A DNA stretch of 64,000 nucleotides from NCBI RefSeq assembly GCF_001043005.1, contig NZ_JYKZ01000006.1, positions 62,001 to 126,000 on the forward strand. Direction: 5' to 3'. This DNA comes from Pseudomonas psychrophila. Its GTDB lineage: Bacteria > Pseudomonadota > Gammaproteobacteria > Pseudomonadales > Pseudomonadaceae. Under the pieces are notes generated by a model. It did no database searches, was not told where the DNA came from, and saw nothing but the letters and a program-made list of their open reading frames with translations. Each line of letters starts with the position of its first letter. Position 1 is the first letter of the stretch. A program made the translations under genes and the position numbers. Of this stretch, positions 28,759 to 37,155 are shown piece after piece.

Positions 28759-29927
28759 GTGCGCTCTCCGAAGATCTGTTTAGCCAATTGCTCACGATGA
28801 AATGCCGGGGTGCCTAGCATCTGCTCACTGGCCCGCGCTCGCTTGAAGTACAAGTGCGGGTCGTATTCCCAAGTGAATCCCACACCGCCATGCAATTGGA
28901 TGGATTCGGCTGCGCACTGGAAAAAGCCTTCACTGGCGAAAATTTTGGCAGTGGCGGCGGCCTCTCCCAATTGTTGTCGGGTACTGGGATCGCCATCAAT
29001 GTTCAGGCATTGATCGGCAATGCAGGCGGCGTAATAACTGGCGGAGCGTGAGCACTCGATGGCGAGCATCAGGTCTGCGCAGCGATGCTTGATGGCCTGG
29101 AAGCTGGCAATACGTCGACCAAACTGTTCGCGCTCGCCTATGTACTTCAACGTGATGTCCAGTGACTGTTGAGCACCGCCGGTCTGTTCGCCTGCCAGCC
29201 CGATACAGGCGATGTGCAGCACATCGCGCAGCATCGGCCAGCCTTGCCCCGGCTCGCTGAGCAAGTGCTCGTCGTTAACGGCAACGTTATTCAGGGTGAT
29301 GGTGGCCAGACGACGGGTCTGATCCAGTGTCGCCTGCGGCTGGCGAAGAAGGCCGGGTGTATCAGCAGGCAAGGCGAACAAGCGGATGCCAGCTTCGCCG
29401 ATGCTGCCCGGAGTGCGAGCGGCAATGATCAACAGATCACAGTCGGCGCCGTCGATGACATAGCGATACTCGCCGTTGAGTCGATAGCCACCTTCATGGC
29501 TTTGTGCATACACCTGCACGCCGCTGTCGTCCCAGCGTGGTGCGCTGGTATAAGCGACGCTGGCGCTAATCTCTCCAGCGGCGATCAATGGCAACCAGCG
29601 TTCCTTGAGCGACTCATTGCTGCTGAGTAACAGGGCGGGGGTGGCCAGGCAGCATGTGGCAAAGAAAGGGGTTGGCAGCAGGCAGCGTCCCAATTGTTCC
29701 TGTAACAGGCAGACTTCGACAAAGCCCAGCCCGAGCCCGCCATAGGCTTCGGGGATCGCCAGTGCGGGCCAATACAGCTCCTTGGCTATCTGCCTCCATG
29801 TTTGGGTGTCATATCCGCGCTCACTGCTCATTGCCGTGCGCACGGCGCTGGAGCTGGCAACCTGGGTCAAAAAGCGCTCGGCGGACGCTTGAATCATTCG
29901 CTGCTCGTCGGTCAGGGCAAGCTCCAT
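28755..29927 (-). CDS. acyl-CoA dehydrogenase, partner subunit
   Basis: 390 residues from ATG 29927 (MELALTDEQRMIQASAERFL), GAGG upstream. Full-length ACAD fold with EREQFGRRIASFQAIKHRCADLML and HGGVGFTWEYDPHLYFKRA (quoted in part). The helix-G segment reads HIACIGLAGEQTGG: no glutamate at the catalytic-base position used by its neighbour, so it probably contributes FAD or CoA binding to a mixed tetramer rather than its own active site. First gene of a two-gene leftward unit, tightly coupled to the following ACAD. Confidence 0.88.
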   Translation of the reverse strand: MELALTDEQRMIQASAERFLTQVASSSAVRTAMSSERGYDTQTWRQIAKELYWPALAIPEAYGGLGLGFVEVCLLQEQLGRCLLPTPFFATCCLATPALLLSSNESLKERWLPLIAAGEISASVAYTSAPRWDDSGVQVYAQSHEGGYRLNGEYRYVIDGADCDLLIIAARTPGSIGEAGIRLFALPADTPGLLRQPQATLDQTRRLATITLNNVAVNDEHLLSEPGQGWPMLRDVLHIACIGLAGEQTGGAQQSLDITLKYIGEREQFGRRIASFQAIKHRCADLMLAIECSRSASYYAACIADQCLNIDGDPSTRQQLGEAAATAKIFASEGFFQCAAESIQLHGGVGFTWEYDPHLYFKRARASEQMLGTPAFHREQLAKQIFGERT

Positions 29928-30058
29928 GTGGGCCTCGTCTAAGTCATACGGATCAAGGCGCCAGCATGAAAGCGCGCAACGCGGGTGCAATCCCTGAGCC
30001 GGACTAGTCCATATGGGTGCCCCGCGTGGGCCTTATCATATAAGTGGAGTGGAGCGCG

Positions 30059-31333
30059 TCAGACGTCGGAGTCCCAAACTACGGTGATATCGCCTGAGTA
30101 CTTGCCTTGCTCAGACAGCATTTCACTGACGTATTGCTTTTGGATTTCGAAGTGCAGCATGGAGGGCTTTTGATCCACATAATGGGTGGACTGAAATACC
30201 TGTTCTGTCGCAGTACTCAACTTCTCACGGGAAACTGCAGAGCCATCGTCATTGCCGATACCGTTTGGCATGCTGACCCTCACATCCACCGGTACTGCAT
30301 GGTCGTTGCTGTTATTGCTGATCGCACAGGCGTCACCTATCACCCGCTCACAGGCCAATTGCATCTTGAAGCGTGAACTGGCGGATATCAGGAAGGTTTG
30401 GTCTTGGTACAGCTTCTCGGGTGTGCGGCCCTTTTGCAGCCAGTGTTGCCAGCCGCCTGTTGGCAGTAATTCAACTTTTCCCCCGCCGGGAGGAATGTCA
30501 ACTTTCAGGGTGTGTTGAACATTCAAGGTGAAATTCAACGACAGGGTTGGGTCAGCCGGAATCATCACGTCACCCATGTCAAAGTCCTGGCCCGGACCCA
30601 CTGTATAAATAAAGTTGCCCACATAATCACCGGATGACATGCCCAGCGGGTTGGGTGTTTCTATTTCGTAAGCGAAGTCCAGATAGCTGTATTTCATCCA
30701 GGGGATATTGAACCTGGCCTGTTTCTGGCAAGGAGCCTGTACGGGGGTTTTCCAGAAGAAATTATAAAAGTTATAACCATAATAGCCGACACCGCTGTAT
30801 GAACAGTTAGCCGGTGCATACACCCAACCCGTGCCCCATAGCAGGTAATGGGCTGCGATATCTGTGACACCACCACCGACAAGGTCGATAACCGAGGGAG
30901 TAACGTACGTTGAACCAAATCCCTTGATTCTAATGCGTACGGTTTCCTGCTCAAGGGTCTGGCTATGGCTGACTGTGAAGTCTCGCCATTGTGTGGGCAA
31001 GCTGAATGATGCGCCTTGGCGCGGATCAGCATGATTGGCTGTGATGGGTGCAATTGAGTTAAATACGATTGGCGCACGCAAACTGAACATAGCACTGGAT
31101 TTGCATTCGTTAGGGTAATCCTTGCAGTAACCACTGTTAGGCGTCTTGTTTTCAAACTTGTTGAAAAAGGGCTTTGAAGAGTCGGGTTTAAATTCTGCCC
31201 GTACGCCCATCTCGAAACCCTGCGCCGTGTTGAGGTGAGCGAGTGTCATGAACAAGGCAGTGGTCATCCGGATGCGGGCCTTGGATGACCATGACTGAAT
31301 GCAGGTGTTGGAAGGGATCAATTTGCTGTTCAT
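30059..31333 (-). CDS. class 5 fimbrial tip adhesin (CfaE/CblD type)
   Basis: 424 residues, the last gene of the fimbrial operon as in CS1/CFA/I and cable pili, where the minor tip subunit lies downstream of the usher. N-terminal export signal (RIRMTTALFMTLAHLNTAQG), then a large adhesin domain with several Cys (NSGYCKDYPNECKSS; APCQKQ; CERVIGDACA) and a C-terminal pilin-like domain ending GKYSGDITVVWDSDV (a typical donor-strand-type ending). It is more AT-rich than neighbouring genes. The start (ATG 31333) has a poor ribosome signal. Role in adhesion is inferred from family and place. Confidence 0.82.
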   Translation of the reverse strand: MNSKLIPSNTCIQSWSSKARIRMTTALFMTLAHLNTAQGFEMGVRAEFKPDSSKPFFNKFENKTPNSGYCKDYPNECKSSAMFSLRAPIVFNSIAPITANHADPRQGASFSLPTQWRDFTVSHSQTLEQETVRIRIKGFGSTYVTPSVIDLVGGGVTDIAAHYLLWGTGWVYAPANCSYSGVGYYGYNFYNFFWKTPVQAPCQKQARFNIPWMKYSYLDFAYEIETPNPLGMSSGDYVGNFIYTVGPGQDFDMGDVMIPADPTLSLNFTLNVQHTLKVDIPPGGGKVELLPTGGWQHWLQKGRTPEKLYQDQTFLISASSRFKMQLACERVIGDACAISNNSNDHAVPVDVRVSMPNGIGNDDGSAVSREKLSTATEQVFQSTHYVDQKPSMLHFEIQKQYVSEMLSEQGKYSGDITVVWDSDV

Positions 31334-31431
31334 ATAAATGCCATCGTTCGCGTGTGTTTACGACGTACGTGCACAAAATGCCCGGACATGACCTGGCCAA
31401 TCAGAACGGCGGGCGTTGTTCCTGTTGGTTA

Positions 31432-31929
31432 TCAATGCATTGGAAAAGACGCATCGAAAACAAGTTGCACGCTGCCGAAATATTCTCCCGCGCTGAATCC
31501 TGCATCAGGCGTAATGGCCTCGATCAGCAAGGGAACTCTGGAACCGATATTGGCTTCGGTATCGGGTACGACTACGGTATTTGTCAGCAAGAGCGGTTGG
31601 TTGTTGAAGATCACGTTTAGTGCGATCAGGTCCCGGCCGTTTGATAACACGGGCTCATGACCCAGACGCGCTGAAACGGCACCGCTGGTGCTGCGCACAT
31701 CGAATAATGTGCGCAAGGGCTCTAGAGTGCCGTTGACAAGATTCCAGTCCATTTGTTGTTCACGCTCAACAAACCCTGGATCTACGGGCAGTACATAGAA
31801 GTCATGGGTCGGAATGCTAACGCTGACCTCGAACGTGTGTTCTTCACGCGCTGCATACCCTGTCTGCACCCAGAGTGCCAAACTTGCCGCCACAGCCAGA
31901 TGTGAAATGTTGCAGCCAGGGAAGTGCAT
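31432..31929 (-). CDS. CS1-type fimbrial subunit (second pilin)
   Basis: 165 residues with a signal peptide ending VQTGYA. Shares with the major subunit gene at 35347 the pattern IPTHDFYVLPVDPGF (compare IPTQEFHAMPVNPEF), the PLRTLFDVRSTSG block and the closing GEYFGSVQLVFD, so it is a paralogous CS1-type pilin. It starts on the last base of the chaperone stop (TGATG), so the two are coupled. A minor shaft or adapter subunit is likely. Confidence 0.85.
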   Translation of the reverse strand: MHFPGCNISHLAVAASLALWVQTGYAAREEHTFEVSVSIPTHDFYVLPVDPGFVEREQQMDWNLVNGTLEPLRTLFDVRSTSGAVSARLGHEPVLSNGRDLIALNVIFNNQPLLLTNTVVVPDTEANIGSRVPLLIEAITPDAGFSAGEYFGSVQLVFDASFPMH

Positions 31930-32666
31930 CAGCCTTTAACCTCGATGGTTTTTTGTTTATCGGCTTCGATCAGCACAAAGCGGTAATGGCGACCCGCTTC
32001 TTTGGTGAAGCGGAACGTGCGGCCCGGCAAGATGTGGTTTTTGGTGATGGGTCTACAGTCCATTGAGTCCCGGGATGAGCAATCCTTGAATTCGTCGACT
32101 ACCACGACGGTGTTGCCTTTGTTGCTCACTGAGTACTGGTCCTTGGTGTCGTCGATACGGGTATCGATGCGTGATACCTGGGGTCGCACAAAAAATACGG
32201 TGCCATAGCCCGCCAGCACATTGACCCCGGCGGACAACGTCTTTTTGTACTCATCGCTTTGATCCTGGTTCAAAGCAAACTCGTCTTCTTTTTCGGGTAC
32301 TACCGGAATAAAACGGACGCGAAAATAGCGTTCGTTGTCCCGGTTGCCCATGAACAGCAAACGCGAGCCTTGGGTACCTTTTGCCGGCACAATCAAGCGC
32401 GCCGGACTGGCCATTAAGCCGTCGCGTACACTGGAATCCTTGGTTTTGAGCGGTACTTCCTCGGAGGTACCATCCGCCTTGTAAATAATCTCGGTGATTT
32501 TGATTCGTACAAATGCGGTACTGCTGCCACCATTGAATACACGCTTCAAATAGGTGCTTTTATCAGCCTCCATGTAGTCATAGACAGTGCCGACATTAAT
32601 ATTGGGGCCTGCAATAACTCCGAATGAAACCAGGCAGCAACCAATGAGTGAAAAAAGGCGTTTCAT
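31929..32666 (-). CDS. class 5 fimbrial periplasmic chaperone (CfaA/CblB type)
   Basis: 245 residues with a short signal peptide (MKRLFSLIGCCLVSFGVIAG). The N-terminal immunoglobulin-like domain has the positively charged cleft segment TYLKRVFNGGSSTAFVRIKI, and the family's RLIVPAKGTQGSRLLFMGN is present (donor-strand G1 region); a second domain ends with RFTKEAGRHYRFVLIEADKQK. It belongs to the alpha-type chaperone group that serves CS1/CFA/I-type pili rather than the PapD group. It lies between the usher and the second pilin. Confidence 0.88.
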   Translation of the reverse strand: MKRLFSLIGCCLVSFGVIAGPNINVGTVYDYMEADKSTYLKRVFNGGSSTAFVRIKITEIIYKADGTSEEVPLKTKDSSVRDGLMASPARLIVPAKGTQGSRLLFMGNRDNERYFRVRFIPVVPEKEDEFALNQDQSDEYKKTLSAGVNVLAGYGTVFFVRPQVSRIDTRIDDTKDQYSVSNKGNTVVVVDEFKDCSSRDSMDCRPITKNHILPGRTFRFTKEAGRHYRFVLIEADKQKTIEVKG

Positions 32667-32718
32667 TGTTAAATCTCTCTATTGAATATAAAAGTCATAC
32701 ATCTGTGCTGTGGCATTG

Positions 32719-35295
32719 TTAGCCGGCTGTTTGTGGGGTGTTCTTTGACTCTGCCAAGGTATCGGGATGGCAACGCAAATCACCAATCTGCAAAACGTCT
32801 TGCTCTCTTTTTGTATGCTTGGTGTCAATCCGGAACTGGCACAGCAACTGTTCACCCTTGCGCACTTCAAGCGTCGGAGTGCGAGCATTCATCTCCATCG
32901 AGAAGAATCCATCGACTTCCGTGATACCCCGACTGGCGTGGTTGATGATGTGATGGCCCTTGAGCGGTCTGCCCTGGGAGTCAATCAAGCGGCCAAGTAC
33001 GGTCACGGTTTGCACCACATTGATGGTGCGATAGTCCACGCCGCCCTTGTTCAGGTGGTAACTGCTGCGAGCTGGCTGAATGGTTGCGGCCGGGACGTCG
33101 GTCCCTTCGAAATCGAAACTGACTGAGCTGTTTTTGTAAGCCGTGAGCGGGATGAAGTTGCGCCCCGGGCGCAGTATTGTGCTGCTCCCGCTTAAGTCAT
33201 CGGCACGCAGGCTGATGCCTTCGATATCCGATTGCACATCCACAATCATGCCCGCGCCCCGACCGCTGTACTCACTGGCCATGACTGACTTGCCGCCACC
33301 GATTGCGAGGGTGTTGTCCAGGTTCAGGCCTCCGGTGAATTTGCCGTTATACGAGGAGCGCTGTACAAAACCGTCGGCATTGAGCGTGCTGGTCTGGATG
33401 TTCCCTCGCGCCGACATCCCTACACCGTAAGTGTCCGCGGTCACTGTTGCTGCAACGCTTTGCAGCAGGTGGTTTTGCAGGGTTTTGCTGTAGGTCAGCG
33501 AGGCGTTGTTGTCCCGGTCGCCATCTCGGGAGGTGCGCGATCCAAGGCTGGCAGACCATTTTTCGCCCGGGCCTCCAAGAGCGAGGCTGACGCTCAGGTC
33601 GACACCGCGATTGCGCTTGGCCCCGCTGCTTAGGCTGCCGGGCCGATCAAATACCGACAAGCGCCAGTTGCCGTCACTGCCGAACAAATGAGTCGATTGG
33701 GCCCAGCCCAGGTCTATCCCGTAGCCCTTGGTGTAGCCGTCAGCATAGGAGAGACGGGCGCTGAGGCTATTTTTGGGGCTGAAGCGATGATTCATCGAGA
33801 TCGACGAGTTACTGGTCTGTCCAACATAGACCTGGCGTTTGCGCAGGCGCGTTCCGTCAGCCAGCGTGTCGTAGGTGTTACGGGTGTCCAGCCAGCTTCG
33901 GGTATGGTTGAACACCAGGCTGCCGCTACCGTAGCTGTAGAGTGCATTCAGGTCGGCGCCGGTGCCATGGTTTTGGGTTTGAGAGACGTTGGCGTAAAGG
34001 CTGGCATTGCTGGCAAAGGTCCAGTCGATGGACGTTCCCAACTGCATGTTGCCTTTGACCTGACGCCCGGACAAACCGAGGATCACACGCGGGTGCAACA
34101 AGTAGTTAAGCGAGGCTCCGCCGGTCATGTCACCACTGGACTGGTCTTCCCAGTTGCTTAATAGTTTGGCTTCTCGGCCGGCAAACACGTTGTAGCGCCA
34201 GCGCTGATCGTGGTTGCGCCAGTTGTTGGGTTTGTAGACCAACTCCGAAGTGGTACTGGTTGTCTGGCCATCTTCAATAAGGCGCACTTGCACTTCGTAA
34301 ATACCGCCCGGCAAGGTGCGGGTATCGATGCTCTGCAAGCCAGCCTGTACGGGTTGCGTGTTAACGAGCAGGCCGTTGCGGTAAACCTCTACGGAGCCCT
34401 GGCGGTTGGCTGTGACGTAGATAGGATAGATGCTGGGTTTAGGCAGCTCGACGGCGAGGCTGTCGGAGCTGCCATACATAAACCCCAGAGTGGTGTCGGG
34501 GCTGGCGCCGAAAGTGCGGACCTGACGGCTCAGGCCTTCGGAACTGGGGGTGAAATAGCCGAGGCGAAAAAAACTGCCTTCTAACTCACGTTGCGTATAG
34601 GCCTCATGCAGCGCGTGATACAGCGTGTTGTTGTCCGGACCGCCTATACGGGACAGTTGCAGATTCAGCCCCTGCGTCCAATTGCCCAGGCTGCTGCTCG
34701 CTTCCAGGCCGAATCGTCCGCTTGGGGTTTCTTCTTGGCCACCATTAATATTGAGTTGATTGCGAACAATCAGGCCGCGGCTGCCATTTGCGGGCAGTTC
34801 GTAGTACTGGCTTTGTTGATGGTCACGTTCTGCGTTTTCGGTCAGCAGTGAAACCAGTGAGTTTTCGAGGTTGTAGTGTATGGCCAGGAGTTGATTGGGG
34901 CACTGACTCGAACAACTGCCCAGGCTAACCCCCTGTTTGAGGTAGTCAGACCATGTATCGCGCTCTGCAACTGTAAGGTTGCTGGCGTCGTAATTGGTAA
35001 ATTCAATCAGGGTCAGTCGATCGTCACGGGAAAGCACGATCATTGCTTCGCCCACCAACTGTCCGTCGCGCTCAACCTGCACCGCCAGAGGAACATCGAA
35101 AAAGTGCTCTTCAAAGTCTGCTGGCAGGCCCTTGGCCTGGGCCAATAAACTGCGGGGCGTTGTGCCGTTGGTTACAGGCGCTGCCAAGGCCGTTGTACTA
35201 ACCAGCAGGGCAAGTGCCGTCGCGATGGGGGTCATCGGGAACATAGTCGAAATACTCGATAGCAGCCAGTAAAAGCACAAGGAACGTGCGGTCAT
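32719..35295 (-). CDS. class 5 fimbrial outer-membrane usher (CfaC/CblC/TcfC type)
   Basis: 858 residues. The start at 35295 (MTARSLCFYWLL) is chosen with an alternative at 35244 (MFPMTPIATALALLVSTTALA); no strong ribosome site for either. A signal, an N-terminal domain with Cys pair GSCSSQCPN, then the long beta-barrel with PTYVTANRQGSVEVYRNG-type plug/E-set region (IYVTANRQGSVEVYRNGLL in part) and C-terminal domains with the closing Cys (LLCQFRI; LRCHPD). Forms the secretion pore and assembly platform for the two pilins and tip protein beside it. Confidence 0.88.
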   Translation of the reverse strand: MTARSLCFYWLLSSISTMFPMTPIATALALLVSTTALAAPVTNGTTPRSLLAQAKGLPADFEEHFFDVPLAVQVERDGQLVGEAMIVLSRDDRLTLIEFTNYDASNLTVAERDTWSDYLKQGVSLGSCSSQCPNQLLAIHYNLENSLVSLLTENAERDHQQSQYYELPANGSRGLIVRNQLNINGGQEETPSGRFGLEASSSLGNWTQGLNLQLSRIGGPDNNTLYHALHEAYTQRELEGSFFRLGYFTPSSEGLSRQVRTFGASPDTTLGFMYGSSDSLAVELPKPSIYPIYVTANRQGSVEVYRNGLLVNTQPVQAGLQSIDTRTLPGGIYEVQVRLIEDGQTTSTTSELVYKPNNWRNHDQRWRYNVFAGREAKLLSNWEDQSSGDMTGGASLNYLLHPRVILGLSGRQVKGNMQLGTSIDWTFASNASLYANVSQTQNHGTGADLNALYSYGSGSLVFNHTRSWLDTRNTYDTLADGTRLRKRQVYVGQTSNSSISMNHRFSPKNSLSARLSYADGYTKGYGIDLGWAQSTHLFGSDGNWRLSVFDRPGSLSSGAKRNRGVDLSVSLALGGPGEKWSASLGSRTSRDGDRDNNASLTYSKTLQNHLLQSVAATVTADTYGVGMSARGNIQTSTLNADGFVQRSSYNGKFTGGLNLDNTLAIGGGKSVMASEYSGRGAGMIVDVQSDIEGISLRADDLSGSSTILRPGRNFIPLTAYKNSSVSFDFEGTDVPAATIQPARSSYHLNKGGVDYRTINVVQTVTVLGRLIDSQGRPLKGHHIINHASRGITEVDGFFSMEMNARTPTLEVRKGEQLLCQFRIDTKHTKREQDVLQIGDLRCHPDTLAESKNTPQTAG

Positions 35296-35346
35296 CTGGG
35301 GTCGACCGAACGTTCCTTGTCGGGTTGAATCAATTACGGGTCTGGA

Positions 35347-35841
35347 TCAAAGAGTTTTGGGCACGTTGTCGAATATAACGGTGACAGACGCGGTGTAATC
35401 ACCCGATGCGCCAGAGGGGGCTGCACCTGCACTGATCACCAAGTCGGCCTGGGTTCCTGCAGTGGTAGCGGTGCCATCGGCGACTACTAATAGTGCGTTG
35501 GCAGTCAGGGTTACGCCGTTGAAGGTGGTTACGAGTGGAATGTTTTGAAGGGTATTACCATTGAACAGATTGGGTGGGCCGCCATCGACGTAGGCGTGGA
35601 TCGAGCCCGTGGTGTTTTTGACGTTGAACGTCTGGCGCAGGGAGCTCAAGCTGCCTTTTACCGGGTCGTAGCTCATGGTTTCGTCTTTACCGAACTCAGG
35701 GTTGACCGGCATGGCGTGGAATTCCTGGGTTGGAATCGACGCCTTGATCTTGATAACACTGCTGGCATCGTTTGCTGCCCATGCACTTGAAGAACCGATG
35801 GCCAATGCGATGAGTGAGGTTGCGATAGTTTGTTTAAACAT
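35347..35841 (-). CDS. CS1-type fimbrial major subunit
   Basis: 164 residues from ATG 35841 (MFKQTIATSLIALAIGSSSAWA, then AANDASS); AGGT eight bases upstream. First gene of the operon, as with CfaB. Seen: IKIKASIPTQEFHAMPVNPEFG, typical N-terminal beta strand exchanged between subunits in CS1-type pili, and the ending SGDYTASVTVIFDN. The 51-base gap to the usher gives room for processing or attenuation, which in such operons raises the amount of major pilin over the usher. Confidence 0.88.
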   Translation of the reverse strand: MFKQTIATSLIALAIGSSSAWAANDASSVIKIKASIPTQEFHAMPVNPEFGKDETMSYDPVKGSLSSLRQTFNVKNTTGSIHAYVDGGPPNLFNGNTLQNIPLVTTFNGVTLTANALLVVADGTATTAGTQADLVISAGAAPSGASGDYTASVTVIFDNVPKTL

Positions 35842-36466
35842 GTTTATTACCTGTTTTGAAGTTTTAGGGCGGTGAAGGCCAACCCTTAAGTTCGCGCTGA
35901 AACTTTGCAGTTGCATTCGGTGGTCCATTGAGGCTCGGCCGCCAACAAGTTTTTACTTGTTTAGATTGAGGTGTCGAGTTTTCAATGCGGGGGGATTGTT
36001 GCTCAAGAGTGAGATCTTTAATGTAGTAAGTTGCGTTTCGTTCTGTAGTTTTCGGCTTCCAGATTTGAAGGTTTTTTCTTACGCTTTGGCGCTTTTGGTG
36101 TTTTTTCACTAAGATAGCTGTCAGTTATCGAAATATTTTTTTGTAGTTAAAACAACTAATTAGGCCGCTAGGGTGCCTACTGCCTCATTCGTCGCCAAGC
36201 ACAGCAGAAAATCCGCTTTTGCCTGACGTGTAGGCTGTATCTCTATGTTTCGTGTGAGTGATATCTTTGTTCGGTAAGTCAAGTATGAGTTGGCGGGGGC
36301 GGGGGTTGTATCTGTATTGAATTTGTGGGTTGTGTTTTGGGGTGGGTTTGAAGTTGTATCTTTTTGAAGTTGCAGGCGCGCCTATTCTAATCAATGCGTT
36401 AAGTAGCTTGAGTTGAAAATTAAGTTATGGTTTAAGTTCTATTTTTCGCTTATGGAAGTCAGAAAA
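35842..36466. promoter_or_regulatory. AT-rich divergent region between the fimbrial operon and the padR-like gene
   Basis: 625 bases without a convincing gene, much more AT-rich than the flanks (T- and G-rich runs at 36090-36150 and 36240-36370). It must contain the leftward fimbrial promoter. The composition, typical of H-NS/MvaT-silenced foreign DNA, suggests an acquired, silenced locus. No specific operator can be assigned. Confidence 0.5.
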
Positions 36467-37006
36467 ATGAATGAGCATTATGTGCAAACAGTAGAAGTGG
36501 AGTCGCGTGCGGGGCTGGCGAGGTATTCGGCGCGTGAACGTGCCGTGCGTAATCCACGCATATTTGCATCGGGTGATTTGAAGTTGTTGTTATTGGAGTT
36601 GATTGGCCAGCAACCCTGTCACGGATATGACTTGATTCAACAGATCGAGGGACTGTTCGACGGTGCCTATAGCCCCAGCCCGGGGGTGATTTATCCGGCA
36701 TTGGCCTTTCTGGAGTCCGGAGAGCTGGTAGGCGTGGCAAGCCAGGGTGATAAAAAAAACTACAGCATTACCGAGTCGGGGCGCACCTATCTGATCCAGC
36801 AACAGGTTGCCCTCAATGGTGTGCACATACGCATTGATGTCAGTCGGCGCTCGTTGCGTGGCCACGACCGGCCACCGGAGATCCATGAGGCGATGCACAA
36901 CGTGCGCCATGCCCTGCAACTGCATCAGGGGCACTGGAGCCCCGCAGAGGTTCAGCGCGTACACGACTTGCTCAACAACACCGCCAAGGCAATTGTTGAC
37001 GGGTAA
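36467..37006 (+). CDS. PadR family transcriptional regulator, YqjI-like
   Basis: 179 residues from ATG 36467 (MNEHYVQTVEVESRAG), GGAAG nine bases upstream. After an about 38-residue N-terminal extension comes the PadR winged helix: SGDLKLLLLELIGQQPCHGYDLIQQIEGLF, then GAYSPSPGVIYPALAFLESGELV (quoted in part) and a dimerisation helix in the C-terminal third. The extension and the YSPSPGVIYP motif resemble the metal-responsive YqjI group, though it has no His-rich tract. It lies between the fimbrial operon and the acyl-CoA operon; either may be its target. Confidence 0.85.
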   Translation: MNEHYVQTVEVESRAGLARYSARERAVRNPRIFASGDLKLLLLELIGQQPCHGYDLIQQIEGLFDGAYSPSPGVIYPALAFLESGELVGVASQGDKKNYSITESGRTYLIQQQVALNGVHIRIDVSRRSLRGHDRPPEIHEAMHNVRHALQLHQGHWSPAEVQRVHDLLNNTAKAIVDG

Positions 37007-37016
37007 CCCTCGATTG

Positions 37017-37063
37017 CCTGCCCTGCGCAAGAGCAGCCTTGGGCGGTTCCTGCGCAGGGCAGG
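37017..37063. promoter_or_regulatory. perfect 13-bp inverted repeat upstream of the acyl-CoA operon
   Basis: CCTGCCCTGCGCA and TGCGCAGGGCAGG with a 21-base loop, between padR and the first gene of the acyl-CoA operon. Without a T run it is a weak candidate for a terminator of padR; it could equally be an operator or hairpin controlling the operon. Confidence 0.55.
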
Positions 37064-37155
37064 TGGGCCTGCAACTGTTTAGTCTCAACGGACGATGATC
37101 CACCCCCGACGCGTTCCCATACTGCTCCCATGCCTTTGCCAACCCGGGAGCACAC

